NCBI RefSeq assembly: GCF_001887775.1
Contig: NZ_CP015519.1
Coordinates: 2,356,001 to 2,420,000, forward strand
Reading direction: 5' to 3'
Source of the DNA: Syntrophotalea acetylenivorans
Lineage (GTDB): Bacteria > Desulfobacterota > Desulfuromonadia > Desulfuromonadales > Syntrophotaleaceae
DNA length: 64,000 bases
In this document: positions 44,519 to 53,762 of the stretch, one piece after another
How the letters are laid out: every line of letters starts with the position of its first letter
Position numbering within the stretch: position 1 is the first letter of the stretch
Program-made: the position numbers and the translations under genes
Notes under the pieces: generated by a model
The model's database searches: none
Told to the model about the DNA's origin: nothing
What the model saw: the letters and a program-made list of their open reading frames with translations, nothing else

Positions 44519-44537
44519 GAGCCTGTCGGGCGCCTAG
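44515..44537. terminator. Hairpin spanning the two convergent stop codons
   Basis: CTAGGAGCCT and GGGCGCCTAG form a nearly perfect stem that includes the TAG of the methyltransferase fusion and the TAG of the convergent glutaredoxin. No T run, so a termination role is tentative. Confidence 0.45.
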
Positions 44538-44788
44538 ATACCCAGGTGGTCATCCAGATTGCCCGATGTCTCTAAGGCGAAGAGATCGTCGCAGCCGCCG
44601 ATCAGGGTGTCGTCAATGAAGATCTCCGGTACCGTCATGCGCCCGGAACGCTGGCGCATCTCCTGCTCCTTGACGGAATCGGTGCTGACGTCGTATTCGA
44701 CGAAGGGCACATTCTTGCTTTCCAGCAAGTCCTTGGCCCGATGGCAGTATGGACAATGATCTTTGGTGTAAATTTCGACCCGTTTCAT
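44534..44788 (-). CDS. Glutaredoxin
   Basis: 84-residue GrxC-type glutaredoxin. MKRVEIYTKDHCPYCHRAKDL carries the dithiol active site CPYC; TVPEIFIDDTLIGGCDDL holds the cis-proline and glutathione-binding segment. GGAG stands five bases before the ATG at 44788. Reduces protein disulfides or mixed glutathione disulfides in the cytoplasm. Confidence 0.94.
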   Translation of the reverse strand: MKRVEIYTKDHCPYCHRAKDLLESKNVPFVEYDVSTDSVKEQEMRQRSGRMTVPEIFIDDTLIGGCDDLFALETSGNLDDHLGI

Positions 44789-44855
44789 AGAAGCTCCACA
44801 TTTGGTTGATGGTTGTCGAGATTTTCCGGTCTCGATCCTGCGGGGAGGTGAAAAA

Positions 44856-45272
44856 ATGACACGATATGGCCGAGTATACTCGATTTTGTTGATGGTTGTC
44901 CTGCTTTCTTCCTGCGGCTTGGCAGCGCGCCCCGGGGAGACCATGCTCGAATCACGGGACGATTTCATCCAGAGGTTACGCTGGCAGGATTGCAACGGCG
45001 CCGGGCGTTATCTGGCAGCGGAGCACAAAGAGGCCTTTCTGGAGAACTGCCAAGCCGACGAAGACCTTCACTTTGTTGGTGTTCAGCCTCAGTCGGTGGA
45101 TCTCAGCGATGATCAACGACAAGCCGATACTGTAACCCTGCTCGAATATTACCGGCTGCCGTCGGTGGTAGTGAAGAAATACCGCTTGCGTCAGGAGTGG
45201 GCATACCGGCAGGGCGAAGGGATGAAGCAGGGCTTCTGGCAGATTGTCGATCCCTTTCCCGAGTTGCCCTGA
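44856..45272 (+). CDS. Small predicted lipoprotein, unknown function
   Basis: 138 residues with a lipoprotein signal peptide: TRYGRVYSILLMVVLLSSC, with the lipobox LSSC at residue about 21. The mature part is acidic and about 115 residues, with several aromatic residues and a C-terminal WQIVDPFPELP. GGGGAGGTG lies upstream of the ATG. I do not recognise a family. It diverges from the glutaredoxin gene, sharing a 67-base promoter region. Confidence 0.75.
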   Translation: MTRYGRVYSILLMVVLLSSCGLAARPGETMLESRDDFIQRLRWQDCNGAGRYLAAEHKEAFLENCQADEDLHFVGVQPQSVDLSDDQRQADTVTLLEYYRLPSVVVKKYRLRQEWAYRQGEGMKQGFWQIVDPFPELP

Positions 45273-45433
45273 TGAATAGTTCCCCCATGTTAAAGGCTAC
45301 TTCGGCCTGATTTAGGCCTCTCGAGTTTGCCGGCAGGCTGCAAAATAGCGCTTCAGTAAATCTTCCCGATTTTTTAGGCCTCCCTTGAGCCATGGCGGTA
45401 TCTTCTCAGAAGTCACGGTTGGTCAGAAGATCG

Positions 45434-45470
45434 AACGGCCCAATCTGTTTCCCACAGGTTGGGCCGTTTT
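45434..45470. terminator. Hairpin downstream of the lipoprotein gene
   Basis: AACGGCCCAA pairs perfectly with TTGGGCCGTT, followed by TT. The 15-base loop contains a further CTGT/ACAG pair. It stands alone in the gene-free region 45273-46052. Confidence 0.75.
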
Positions 45471-46052
45471 GTAATTCCCCTCCCTCCCCAATCGGTGAGC
45501 AGATTGTATTGAGTTTGTCCGCGGATAGGAAGCAAACCCGGTGGGGGATTTTCGGTATTAGCAATGAGGCTTTTTAGCGTATACCTATTGTTCAAATATT
45601 GTTATGAGCAGTAGAAAGAGTGCTTGATTTCGTTAAGTAGTCAATTTCAAAAAGGAAATTTCTGAATCGCCAGGGGGGTGATTCATTGATGAGCATGCCA
45701 ATGTGTATTTTTATGCGGATTGTATGAAAAATATCTGCTTTCAGTACGTTTTAGAAAAAACTTTCCTTTCATTTTAAACCATTGTTTTCCCTTTCCGTAT
45801 TCTTTACTTATCCGAAAAAGCAAAGAAATTCAAACCTTTAAGATCAAGTTGTTTTTGGTCTTTTGGGCTTGACAGCTGCCGGTCAGAGCATTAGAAAAGC
45901 GGTGCTGAAGACTGTGTAAAAGTGCGGTGTTTTGCGGCGACTTTCAATGCAATATCAACGGTTATTTTTGTTTTTACATATGCGTTCTCGTCCGAGGACT
46001 GACAATCGGGCATTTAGAGGTAGTTCAAACCACGAATTCTAGGAGGAATACC
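45471..46052. other. Long A/T-rich leader and promoter region of the acetaldehyde dehydrogenase
   Basis: About 580 bases without a gene, A/T-rich around 45580-45850. No sigma-54 site with correct spacing was found. The best promoter is at 45869-45897, leaving a leader of about 150 bases before the start codon with AGGAGG just upstream. Confidence 0.55.
45869..45897 (+). promoter_or_regulatory. Sigma-70 promoter of the acetaldehyde dehydrogenase
   Basis: TTGACA at 45869-45874, exactly 17 bases, then TAGAAA at 45892-45897. The -35 box is perfect and the spacing ideal; the -10 is moderate. Confidence 0.6.
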
Positions 46053-47390
46053 ATGGTAGAACAAAAAATCAACGCAATGATCGAAACGGCCAAAGTGGCC
46101 CTGGAAGATTTCAAAAAGCTCAACCAGGAGCAGACCGACGCCATCTGCGAAGCGGTAGCTAATGCCGTGGAAGCGAAAAAAGAAGAACTGGCCAAAATGG
46201 CTGTTGAAGAGACCGGCCTCGGTAACGTAGCTGACAAGACCATCAAGAACCACTTCGGTTCCACTGTGATCTGGAACGACATGAAGGGCGTGAAGACCGT
46301 TGGCGTCGTTAAGGACGAAAACGACATCATCGAAATCGCCGAGCCCGTTGGCGTAGTGGCCGGTATCACCCCGACCACCAACCCCACCTCCACCGTTTGC
46401 TTCAAGATCCTGTCTGCCCTTAAGAGCCGCAATGTGATCGTTCTCGGTTTCCACCCCCGCGCTCAGAAGTGCTGCGAGACCACCGCTCAGCTGTGCCTCG
46501 ACGCAGCCATCGCTGCTGGCGCTCCTGCTAACTGCATCCAGTGGATCACTGAGCCTTCCATGGAAGCTACCAGCGCCCTGATGACCAACCCCGGTGTGGA
46601 CGTGATCCTGGCTACCGGCGGCGGTGCCATGGTTAAAGCTGCTTACAGCTCCGGTAACCCCGCTTTCGGCGTTGGCGCCGGCGGCTGCCCCGTTTATGTT
46701 GCCAGCGATGCAGATATCGACCAGGCCATGGAAGACACCCTGCTGTCCAAATGCTTCGACAACGGCGTGGTTTGCGCTTCCGAGCAGAACCTGATCTTCG
46801 ACGACGCTGCCGTGGCTGAAAAGGCCGTTGCCAAGCTGCAGGAAATCGGCGCTTACCTGGTTAACGAAGACGAAAAAGCCAAGCTCGAAAAGCTCTACTT
46901 CGGCGACTGCTATGTTGTTTCCGGCAAGGTTGTTGGCCAGCCCGCGACCAAGATTGCCGAAATGGCCGGTTTCTCCGTGCCCGAAGGTACCCGCGCCCTG
47001 CTGGTCGGTCCTCTCAAGGGTATGCAGGACGAAGAGCCCATGAGCCGCGAAAAACTTTCCCCGTCCCTCGGCTACATGGTTGTCGAAGGCAAGGACGCCG
47101 CTATCGAGCGTTGCGCCGAGCTGCTGAAAAAAGGCGGCGCCGGTCACACTGCCGGTATCCACTCCGCCAGCGATGAAACCTGCATCGAGTTCGCCAGCAA
47201 GGTTGACGCTAACCGCGTTACCTTCAACTCGCCCACCAGCCACGGTGCCATCGGCGGCCTGTTCAACGTTATGATCCCTTCGTTGACCCTCGGTTGCGGC
47301 TCCCAAGGCAACAACATCACCACCGACAACGTTAGCTTCCGTAACCTGGTCAGCATCAAGCGTGCTGCCCGTCGCGTGGTACAAGGTTAA
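46053..47390 (+). CDS. Acetaldehyde dehydrogenase (CoA-acylating)
   Basis: 445-residue enzyme of the AdhE-N/EutE type interconverting acetaldehyde + CoA + NAD+ and acetyl-CoA + [44 protein letters not shown] and the catalytic C241 in [10 protein letters not shown] are present. The ATG at 46053 follows AGGAGG; an upstream frame extension to 45927 lacks a site. Codons are as biased as those of the tandem alcohol dehydrogenases, implying very high expression. With them it forms the two-step route between acetyl-CoA and ethanol. It ends with a strong terminator. Confidence 0.94.
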   Translation: MVEQKINAMIETAKVALEDFKKLNQEQTDAICEAVANAVEAKKEELAKMAVEETGLGNVADKTIKNHFGSTVIWNDMKGVKTVGVVKDENDIIEIAEPVGVVAGITPTTNPTSTVCFKILSALKSRNVIVLGFHPRAQKCCETTAQLCLDAAIAAGAPANCIQWITEPSMEATSALMTNPGVDVILATGGGAMVKAAYSSGNPAFGVGAGGCPVYVASDADIDQAMEDTLLSKCFDNGVVCASEQNLIFDDAAVAEKAVAKLQEIGAYLVNEDEKAKLEKLYFGDCYVVSGKVVGQPATKIAEMAGFSVPEGTRALLVGPLKGMQDEEPMSREKLSPSLGYMVVEGKDAAIERCAELLKKGGAGHTAGIHSASDETCIEFASKVDANRVTFNSPTSHGAIGGLFNVMIPSLTLGCGSQGNNITTDNVSFRNLVSIKRAARRVVQG

Positions 47391-47445
47391 TCGTTCAACT
47401 TACCTGGATTCTTAAGTACGCCATACCTAAGCTCCTCCGGTAAGT

Positions 47446-47477
47446 GAGCCCCCCGCCTCGGCGGGGGCTCTTTTTTT
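47446..47477 (+). terminator. Rho-independent terminator of the acetaldehyde dehydrogenase
   Basis: GAGCCCCC...GC pairs with GCGGGGGCTC around a short loop, followed by TTTTTTT. Confidence 0.95.
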
Positions 47478-47566
47478 ATCCGTTTGTTTCGATTGACACA
47501 GTCCGGGCATTTATCTAGCATGCATCCTATTCTGGTTGTTGTCCCAGATCGCTCTGGAGGGTTTTC

Positions 47567-48631
47567 GTGCGAATTTTGTTTGTGGTTCCCGAACAGCCCC
47601 GTACCACCGGCAATTGGGTGACCGCTCTGCGCCATCAACAGGGGCTGGTCTCTCTTGGACATGAAGTGCGGCTGGTGGCGACGGCTGGTTCTGCAGCTTG
47701 CCTGGAACGTCAGGTGGAAGAATTCGCTCCAGATTTGGTTCACATGCTACATGCCTATCGGTCAGGGCTGCCTTGGCTGGGATGCCGGCAGCAGGCACTT
47801 ATTCCGTCGATAGTATCCCTGACCGGAACCGATCTGAATCACGGCATGGACAGCGCCGAGCAGGGGCCGCAGATTCGTACGGTACTGGAGCAGGCTGCGG
47901 CCATCATCATCCAAAATCGTCTGACCGTGGATTCTTTTGCGGCGGACCTTCCCGGCCTGGCCCCTCGCCTGCACCATTTAGCTCCCGGCGTTAGCCTGGG
48001 AGATGATCCATACCCCCTGAGACAAAGGAAGTCCATTCCCGCCTCCGATATTATCTTCCTTCTTCCAGCCGGCATTCGTCCCGTTAAAGCGAATCTGGAA
48101 CTCCTGCAACTTTTTGATCCGGTCGCGGAGGCGGCACCCTTTTGCCGCCTGCTTTTTTGCGGCTCAATTCTTGACCCGGACTATGGTCAACACTTTCTGG
48201 AGGAGTTAAAGGTGCGCCCCTGGGCCCAGTACCTCGGTGAGATTCCAGCCGCTGCCATGGCCGCGGCGCTCCGCGAGGTCGACGTGATCCTGAATCATTC
48301 TATCAGCGAGGGATTGCCCAATGTTCTGCTCGAAGCGTCTGCTCTTGGCCGACCAATACTGGCACGGGATATCCCTGGTAATCGGGCGGCATTCACACCG
48401 GAAGTTAACGGCTTGCTCTACGATTCTTCGGAACGTTTTATCCGTCAGGCCTTGGCTTTAGCCCGAAACACAGCCCTTCGCCAACGGTTAACCCGGCCCT
48501 TGCAAAAGTTCCGGACTTCTCTGGATGAGGCGTTGCAGCTTGAAAAAATCTACCAACGTCTGGCGACGGGTCTGTCCCGGAACTCCTCTTCTTGCAAAAT
48601 GGCAGGTTGCATATCAACCGCCGACCTATAG
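47567..48631 (+). CDS. GT4 family glycosyltransferase
   Basis: 354-residue GT-B glycosyltransferase. It opens MRILFVVPEQPRTTGNWVTALRH, and the donor half has LLPAGIRPVKANLELL and HSISEGLPNVLLEASALGRPILA, the EX7E-type retaining motif. The GTG at 47567 has GGAGGG upstream. The NWVTALR segment recalls the SenB selenosugar-synthase-like branch, but I cannot assign the acceptor. No partner genes of a polysaccharide cluster are adjacent. Confidence 0.78.
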   Translation: MRILFVVPEQPRTTGNWVTALRHQQGLVSLGHEVRLVATAGSAACLERQVEEFAPDLVHMLHAYRSGLPWLGCRQQALIPSIVSLTGTDLNHGMDSAEQGPQIRTVLEQAAAIIIQNRLTVDSFAADLPGLAPRLHHLAPGVSLGDDPYPLRQRKSIPASDIIFLLPAGIRPVKANLELLQLFDPVAEAAPFCRLLFCGSILDPDYGQHFLEELKVRPWAQYLGEIPAAAMAAALREVDVILNHSISEGLPNVLLEASALGRPILARDIPGNRAAFTPEVNGLLYDSSERFIRQALALARNTALRQRLTRPLQKFRTSLDEALQLEKIYQRLATGLSRNSSSCKMAGCISTADL

Positions 48632-48784
48632 CTGCCCTATAACCTATGCTTGATCTAAAGAATTTCCGTAATCCGGTCGACAAAGAAAGCTCAGGGTTGT
48701 TTTTGCACAGGGCGTTCGGCCCTTTCTTCCTTTTACCGCTTAGGCTCTCCATGGATGGAGGCCCTGTCGATCAGGGGCTTATCC

Positions 48785-49393
48785 ATGGAGAAGACCTGTT
48801 ACCAGCTCCTCGCGGTGTCTCCCGAAGCCGGTTACGATGAAATTCGGAGGGCTTTCCGTCGCCAAGCCAGACGTTGCCATCCTGATACGGCAGCGCCAGA
48901 CATGGCGGATGAAGACCTCTTCCAAGAGATTCTGGCCGCTTACCGAACCCTTAGTTCCCCATTAAAACGAGCGAGTTACGATGCCCAGCTATCTAGTGCC
49001 CGTTCTGCTGGCAGCGATTCGTTTCTGCAAAAGCTGAGAGAGCTTTGTCGTTCCCGGCGGCGCTGGTTGAATCCCTTTTTTCGCTTCGTTGCCAGTGCTT
49101 CTGTTGCTCGGACCACTCCCGTTCGCAATGGGCCTCCGCCAGTGAAGGTCCGGGCTCGGTATCATTCCAGTGGTCCCACCTTTGGCCAGGTATTGGCGGC
49201 TCGCCAGCAGGCCGAATACTCCAGTTATGTGCTCTGCGAGGATGGCATTATTCGACCTAAGAATAGGCTGGGTGCAGCAAGACGCAAGAGGCCTTTACCA
49301 CCACACCGACCCAAGTCGGCGGTAGTGCTGCGGAGCTGGTGGGGAGTGCTGTTGTTGCTGCTGGTCGGTGTCTGGGAAATGTTCAGGCGATAA
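48785..49393 (+). CDS. J-domain protein with C-terminal membrane helix
   Basis: 202 residues. An N-terminal J domain (residues 1-65, CYQLLAVSPEAGYDEIRRAF...RCHPDTA with the HPD that stimulates Hsp70) leads to a basic linker and a C-terminal transmembrane helix (VLRSWWGVLLLLLVGVWEMF). The zinc and substrate domains of DnaJ are missing, so it is a membrane-tethered co-chaperone. The start is uncertain: a further in-frame start exists ten codons upstream. Confidence 0.82.
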   Translation: MEKTCYQLLAVSPEAGYDEIRRAFRRQARRCHPDTAAPDMADEDLFQEILAAYRTLSSPLKRASYDAQLSSARSAGSDSFLQKLRELCRSRRRWLNPFFRFVASASVARTTPVRNGPPPVKVRARYHSSGPTFGQVLAARQQAEYSSYVLCEDGIIRPKNRLGAARRKRPLPPHRPKSAVVLRSWWGVLLLLLVGVWEMFRR

Positions 49394-49415
49394 GCGACTG
49401 TTTAAAAGGAAAGGG

Positions 49416-49925
49416 TTAGCTTAAAAAGCGGCTCTCAATGAGGTCGCAGATGCCGCTGGTGTCATTCAGGTCAAAGACCGGCACGTCAAGATCGAGAGGC
49501 TCGTCGGAAGCCACAGCGAGCAGATTCGGGTCGTGACTTTCACCCCGATAAAGCAGTTCGCTACGGCATTCCCGGCGGTGGACCTCGATTTTTGGCAGGG
49601 TGTTCTTTTTAAAACCTTCGGTGATGACGATATCGACCTCGCCGAAATAGCGAGCGATGGTTTCTTCTAAAGGCGGTTCCTGCCGATCGGGATTTTGCCG
49701 AATCATCGCTATTTTGTCTCGGGAAGTAACCATGGTGATGTCGGATCCCGCCTCGGTAAAGCGCCAGGAATCCTTGCCTTTTTTGTCCATGGAAAAGCCG
49801 TGGCCATCGTGCTTGACGGCACCGACACGGTAGCCCCGTCGCTTCAATTCACTGATCAACTTCACTACCAGGGTAGTTTTGCCGGTGCCGCTTTTGGCGG
49901 CCACCGAAACGACGGCGGGTTTCAT
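49416..49925 (-). CDS. mobB: Molybdopterin-guanine dinucleotide biosynthesis protein B
   Basis: 169-residue GTP-binding adaptor of molybdenum cofactor maturation. P-loop SVAAKSGTGKTTLVVKLI, AVKHDGHGFSMDKKGKDSWRF, and IVITEGFKKNTLPKIEVHR are diagnostic. Fits with moeA at 26 kb. Encoded alone on the minus strand between the J-domain gene and the cytochrome gene. Confidence 0.94.
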   Translation of the reverse strand: MKPAVVSVAAKSGTGKTTLVVKLISELKRRGYRVGAVKHDGHGFSMDKKGKDSWRFTEAGSDITMVTSRDKIAMIRQNPDRQEPPLEETIARYFGEVDIVITEGFKKNTLPKIEVHRRECRSELLYRGESHDPNLLAVASDEPLDLDVPVFDLNDTSGICDLIESRFLS

Positions 49926-50093
49926 GATTAAATTCCTTCTCGACAGAGTGTTAAGAGCAGAATGTCGATTCGTTGTCTGATGAAGACGCCCACAGAATAT
50001 CAGCGAGTTTCAGTTCGACGCAAGATGTTCTTGTCCTTAGCTGCGACTGTGATAGGTTTAAGCCATAGCATGCGTTTTTTATAGGAGATGGCG

Positions 50094-51314
50094 ATGCGTA
50101 TAGTGAATGTCTGGATAGGGTTGCTCTGTTTGCTGATAGTGCTTCCCCAGTCTGCGGGGGCACTGGTGGCCGGTGAACGGCCCGGGATTCAGTATTCCGA
50201 CCAAGTGCTGTTTCTGGCGAAGAAAATCGTGGAGGACGGGCGGGTGGCCTGGATTTCTCTGGCCTATGAAGATCCCCGCAGCAGTAAAACCTGTCGCAAT
50301 TTTTTCGATGTGCTGGGTGGTCGGGAACTGTTTGCTGATATTCCGGAAAATAGCTGGCTGCTGGTCGACTTTGAGCTGCGCAGTCTGGTCGTCGATTCGG
50401 GATTTTCCGGTGATGCCGATGTGACCGGGGTAGAAGTCTGCCATGATTACACTGCCTGCTGCCGTGAACGGGACCGGCGCGCTGCGGCAAAAGCCGTTGA
50501 GCCGCAGACCGAGGTGGCAGAAAAGCCAATGCCAGACAAGACAACCCAGGGAAAACCATCGACCCTGGATGAGGTTGGCGAACGGTTGCTGGTTGGCCGG
50601 CGGCTGGTCAAGGCCGCCCGCTGCCGAGGGTGCCATACCCTTGAAGGATTCGGTGCCGATCATGCACCGAGCCTGACCTGGCGCCGCCACAAATACGAGC
50701 CCAATTGGCTGGCGGATTATCTGGCGGCCCCCTATCGTATGCGACCGGCCATGAATAACCTGATGATGCTGGCCTACACCTCTCCCAATGCGGTGCCCAA
50801 CCTGCAGCCTTCCGAACTCAAAGCGGTAGCCGATTATTTGCAGCAGCTGGCCTGGATGACCTCGCCGGCCAAGGATTTTCGCCTCGAGCCGTGGCAGGAC
50901 TACAATTGCTTCGATTGCCATGCGCGTCTTTTTATGGAAAAACCATTATCCTTTGAGCCTACCCCCATCAGTGGTTCGCTGCCCTCAAAAGTTGCCGCCA
51001 GCGCTTCCTTGCGCAGCTGCCTGGCCTGCCATGCCTTCGGCGATCAGCAGCCGGCCGATAAGCTTCCGGCCCCCATGGCATTGGCGCCCGACCTGTTGCT
51101 GGCCGTGGAAAAGCTGCATATCGACTATCTGCAGGCCTATCTGGAAGACCCCGGTTATGTTCAGCCAGGTTCGCAGATGCCGCGCCTCAATCTCACCGAG
51201 GCGCAACTGCTGGAGCTTCGACAACTGTTCAAGGAGCTTAAGGAATCCCTGGCCGCGGGGGCTATAAAGCCGGTGCATCGTTATTATCGTATGGAAAAAG
51301 AGACGGCCAAGTAA
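50094..51314 (+). CDS. Exported triheme cytochrome c-like protein
   Basis: 406-residue periplasmic protein. A signal peptide (VNVWIGLLCLLIVLPQSAGA) is followed by a non-heme N-terminal domain (residues about 25-145) with a CHDYTACC cluster, a linker, and then a heme part with CRGCH, CFDCH and CLACH, i.e. three c-type hemes. Distal methionines are plausible in YRMRPAMNNLM and GSQMPRLNLT, where cytochrome c domains place them. The ATG at 50094 has AGGAG six bases before it. Likely electron transfer; the partner is unknown. Confidence 0.87.
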   Translation: MRIVNVWIGLLCLLIVLPQSAGALVAGERPGIQYSDQVLFLAKKIVEDGRVAWISLAYEDPRSSKTCRNFFDVLGGRELFADIPENSWLLVDFELRSLVVDSGFSGDADVTGVEVCHDYTACCRERDRRAAAKAVEPQTEVAEKPMPDKTTQGKPSTLDEVGERLLVGRRLVKAARCRGCHTLEGFGADHAPSLTWRRHKYEPNWLADYLAAPYRMRPAMNNLMMLAYTSPNAVPNLQPSELKAVADYLQQLAWMTSPAKDFRLEPWQDYNCFDCHARLFMEKPLSFEPTPISGSLPSKVAASASLRSCLACHAFGDQQPADKLPAPMALAPDLLLAVEKLHIDYLQAYLEDPGYVQPGSQMPRLNLTEAQLLELRQLFKELKESLAAGAIKPVHRYYRMEKETAK

Positions 51315-51689
51315 GCCCTCTTAGTAGTTTTTGCGAATGTGGCAAATAGAGGATGGTTGTGCGGTAGGCCTGCTTTCAGAGATACAGGCACGGGAGCGGC
51401 GCAGAGGTAAAGTGCCTGGAGGTGAGCACAACAATACCGACATCGCCACGACCAGCTTTATGCTAATTCGCAGGCTTGCTACCTTTCGACCGCTGCTTTT
51501 TCGGCTCTTTTATAGACCCGAAGGACAGGTGGGCTTCCGGTGGCAACCGGCGGATGAGAAGACAAGGCTTCTGGCATGAGGCCGCGCAATGCCGGTATTC
51601 AGTTGTCAACTGGAACAGGGTTGAAGCGCCTGCCCCGTGTTTATATTTTACCATGAACAGGGGGCAGGAAAAGGGCCGATCGACAGTTT
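51315..51689. other. Gene-free stretch after the cytochrome gene
   Basis: About 375 bases in which I see no gene, no clear hairpin and no repeat copy; short frames lack ribosome sites. Confidence 0.45.
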
Positions 51690-52187
51690 TTATTCGCGGA
51701 CGTAGGTGTCGATATCCGTTTCGTGCACCATGCCCATCAGATGGGCATATTCCGATTCGATCAACTGATAATGGTGGTTGGTCGATTTGGCATTTTCTTC
51801 AAAGACCCCGCGCACTTCGGGGTTTTTGATGTTGGCGGCGATCTCCCTCAGTTGCTTTTCAAGCTTCAGTTCCTTGTGCATGGCCAGTTCCATGGCCTTA
51901 CGTACGCCGAGGTCACTCAACAAAATCTTTTCGCGCGAAGAAAGCCATTCTTTTTCCGATTCGCTGGCACTGTCCATGAAACTGTCGAAGTCAGGGAGAT
52001 CATCGCGCTTATAGAGGCGATAGAACTGCTGGGCATGTTCCCGCTCTTCATTAGCCAGCGTCTCAAAGAGGCGCCGTGCTTCGCTGTTTTGCATGTGTCG
52101 GGCCGCCATTCGATAAAAAAGCATGGCCTTTTTCTCGGTCTGGATCGAGCGTTTGATGGCGTCCTGAACATCGATATGTTCAAACAT
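51690..52187 (-). CDS. Ferritin-like (rubrerythrin-type diiron) protein
   Basis: 165-residue four-helix protein. Two iron-ligand pairs are visible: E18 region in SIQTEKKAMLFYR with NEEREHAQQF (EEXXH), and HKELKLEKQL with ENAKSTNHHYQLIE in the second half. The C-terminal rubredoxin-like domain of rubrerythrin is absent. Likely protects the anaerobe by reducing peroxide or handling iron. AGGAGG is seven bases before the ATG. Confidence 0.87.
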   Translation of the reverse strand: MFEHIDVQDAIKRSIQTEKKAMLFYRMAARHMQNSEARRLFETLANEEREHAQQFYRLYKRDDLPDFDSFMDSASESEKEWLSSREKILLSDLGVRKAMELAMHKELKLEKQLREIAANIKNPEVRGVFEENAKSTNHHYQLIESEYAHLMGMVHETDIDTYVRE

Positions 52188-52309
52188 TCGCGGCCTCCTT
52201 TCTTGATTAGCGCAAATTACCCTGTACTTTATAGTTATCCTCCAAATGGCCGACTGTCAATCGTCCTTTACCGATCATTGGCGGGTCGTTTTCAAAAAAG
52301 GTGCATTAG

Positions 52310-52846
52310 ATGGGTCGGTCCCCCAAAATTCTTTTTCCATTGACCGTTTTTTACGATGGTAACTGCCCCGTCTGCTCGCGGGAGATTTTTCACTACCGGC
52401 CCTTGAATCGAGCCGGCCGGCTTGACTTTATCGATATCAGCGCGCCTTCCTTTGATGCAGCAGCTCGGGGACTGGATCAGGCGGCGTTGATGAAGGCCAT
52501 GCATGTGCAGGATGCCGCGGGCCGTCTTTACCTGGGGGTAGATGCCTTTCGTGCCCTGTGGTTGGGGCTTCCCGGACTTCGTTATCGGTGCCTGAGCCAA
52601 TTGCTCGGCTTGCCGGGCGTGCACCTGTTGGCGGTTCTCGGTTACCGGGTTTTTGCCCGGTTTCGCCACCTGCTTCCCCGCCGTTGCCGCGGGATGAATA
52701 ACGGGGTTGCTATTTTGTCGCCCCCGTCGGTGAAAAGACGTGAATTCATTGCAATTGCCTGCGGCCTGGGATATCGTGTCGAGCAAGTTGACGGCGGCTT
52801 GAAAGCCGCATTACAAGAGCCAAGGAGCCCGTTAGGTGATCATTAA
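52310..52846 (+). CDS. DCC (DUF393) thiol-disulfide oxidoreductase family protein
   Basis: 178 residues. [13 protein letters not shown] is the diagnostic DxxCxxC thioredoxin-like motif of the DUF393 family, and a hydrophobic middle ([22 protein letters not shown]) with basic end follows. Function is not established for the family. Overlaps engB by 11 bases, so the two are coupled. Confidence 0.84.
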   Translation: MGRSPKILFPLTVFYDGNCPVCSREIFHYRPLNRAGRLDFIDISAPSFDAAARGLDQAALMKAMHVQDAAGRLYLGVDAFRALWLGLPGLRYRCLSQLLGLPGVHLLAVLGYRVFARFRHLLPRRCRGMNNGVAILSPPSVKRREFIAIACGLGYRVEQVDGGLKAALQEPRSPLGDH

Positions 52847-53453
52847 ATCAGCTGATTTTGTTAAGAGCGCCACTCGTCCGGCGAACTATCCGCCAGGCGA
52901 TTTCAAGGAAGTGGCCTTTGCCGGTCGTAGTAACGTAGGGAAGAGCTCCCTGATTAATGTTCTGGTCAACCGCCGCGGTCTGGTCCGGACATCCTCGACT
53001 CCGGGGCGCACTCAGTTGCTTAACTTCTTCGATATTAACGGCGAGTTCTACCTGGTCGATCTACCGGGCTATGGTTTTGCCAAGGTACCTTTAGCGGTGA
53101 AAAAACAGTGGGGCCCAATGGTCCGGACCTATCTGGAAGGTCGGGAGAATCTACGGGCACTATTATTGCTGTTTGATATTCGCAGGGTGCCACAGCAGGA
53201 AGAGATACAACTGCTTGATTGGTTGGAAGAACTTCAGGTTCCGACGATCCCGATTATCACTAAAGTCGATAAAATTACCCGCAGCCGCCGGGAAAGGCAG
53301 ATTCTACCGATTCTTGAAGCCACCGGTTTGCCAAGGGACGCGTTCACTCTCTTTTCCGCCTTGACCCGCGAAGGGCGCGATGAGATCTGGGAACGCATCG
53401 ATGCTGCCCTTGACGATGATGCCCAGCCGGTGTTTGTTGATGAGGATGATTGA
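52836..53453 (+). CDS. engB: Ribosome biogenesis GTP-binding protein EngB/YsxC
   Basis: 205-residue TRAFAC GTPase of large-subunit assembly. G1 [14 protein letters not shown]2/G3 STPGRTQ and DLPGYGFA, and G4 TKVDK are all intact. The GTG at 52836 has AAGGAG eight bases upstream. The last base of its TGA is the first base of repeat R1 copy B. Confidence 0.95.
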   Translation: MIIKSADFVKSATRPANYPPGDFKEVAFAGRSNVGKSSLINVLVNRRGLVRTSSTPGRTQLLNFFDINGEFYLVDLPGYGFAKVPLAVKKQWGPMVRTYLEGRENLRALLLLFDIRRVPQQEEIQLLDWLEELQVPTIPIITKVDKITRSRRERQILPILEATGLPRDAFTLFSALTREGRDEIWERIDAALDDDAQPVFVDEDD

Positions 53454-53577
53454 TGGCGTCGCAAAAATTCCGCCCTACAGCGTTAGGGTGTTTTTTCAGA
53501 GTCTCGACATACTGGTTGTATGTCTTCGCCCCCGAAAAAACACCAGGCCTTGTCGGACGAAATTTTTGCTTAGCCAT
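53453..53577 (+). repeat. Hairpin repeat family R1, copy B
   Basis: Begins ATGGCGTCGCAAAAATTCC within the engB stop and ends AAATTTTTGCTTAGCC. Arms GGTGTTTTTTC and GAAAAAACACC pair perfectly, as do GACATAC and GTATGTC at the centre. The outer arms GCAAAAATT and AATTTTTGC also match. Confidence 0.9.
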
Positions 53578-53597
53578 CCTATGAGTAGGTAAATGTG

Positions 53598-53716
53598 ATG
53601 GCGTCGCAAAATTCCGCACTACGGCGTTAGGTTGTTTTTCAGGATCTCGACATACTGGTTGACTGTCTTAACCCCTGAAAAAACACCAGGCCTTGTTGGC
53701 TGAAATCTTTGCTTAG
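53598..53716 (+). repeat. Hairpin repeat family R1, copy C
   Basis: Directly repeated 20 bases after copy B, starting ATGGCGTCGCAAAATTCC and ending GCTTAGTC. Inner arms GTTTTTCAGG and CCTGAAAAAAC still pair; the central GACATAC/GACTGTC arm has decayed. Sits directly upstream of the SemiSWEET gene. Confidence 0.87.
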
Positions 53717-53762
53717 TCTTTTCTATAAAGTTTTTGCGAATGCATTAAGGTTGAATCAAAGA

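Noticed and set aside
46014-47384. 456-codon open frame on the minus strand opposite the acetaldehyde dehydrogenase
   Set aside because: The predicted protein is low in complexity (Gly, Val, His rich), has no ribosome site or family motif, and the plus-strand gene has all catalytic motifs. It arises from strong codon bias.
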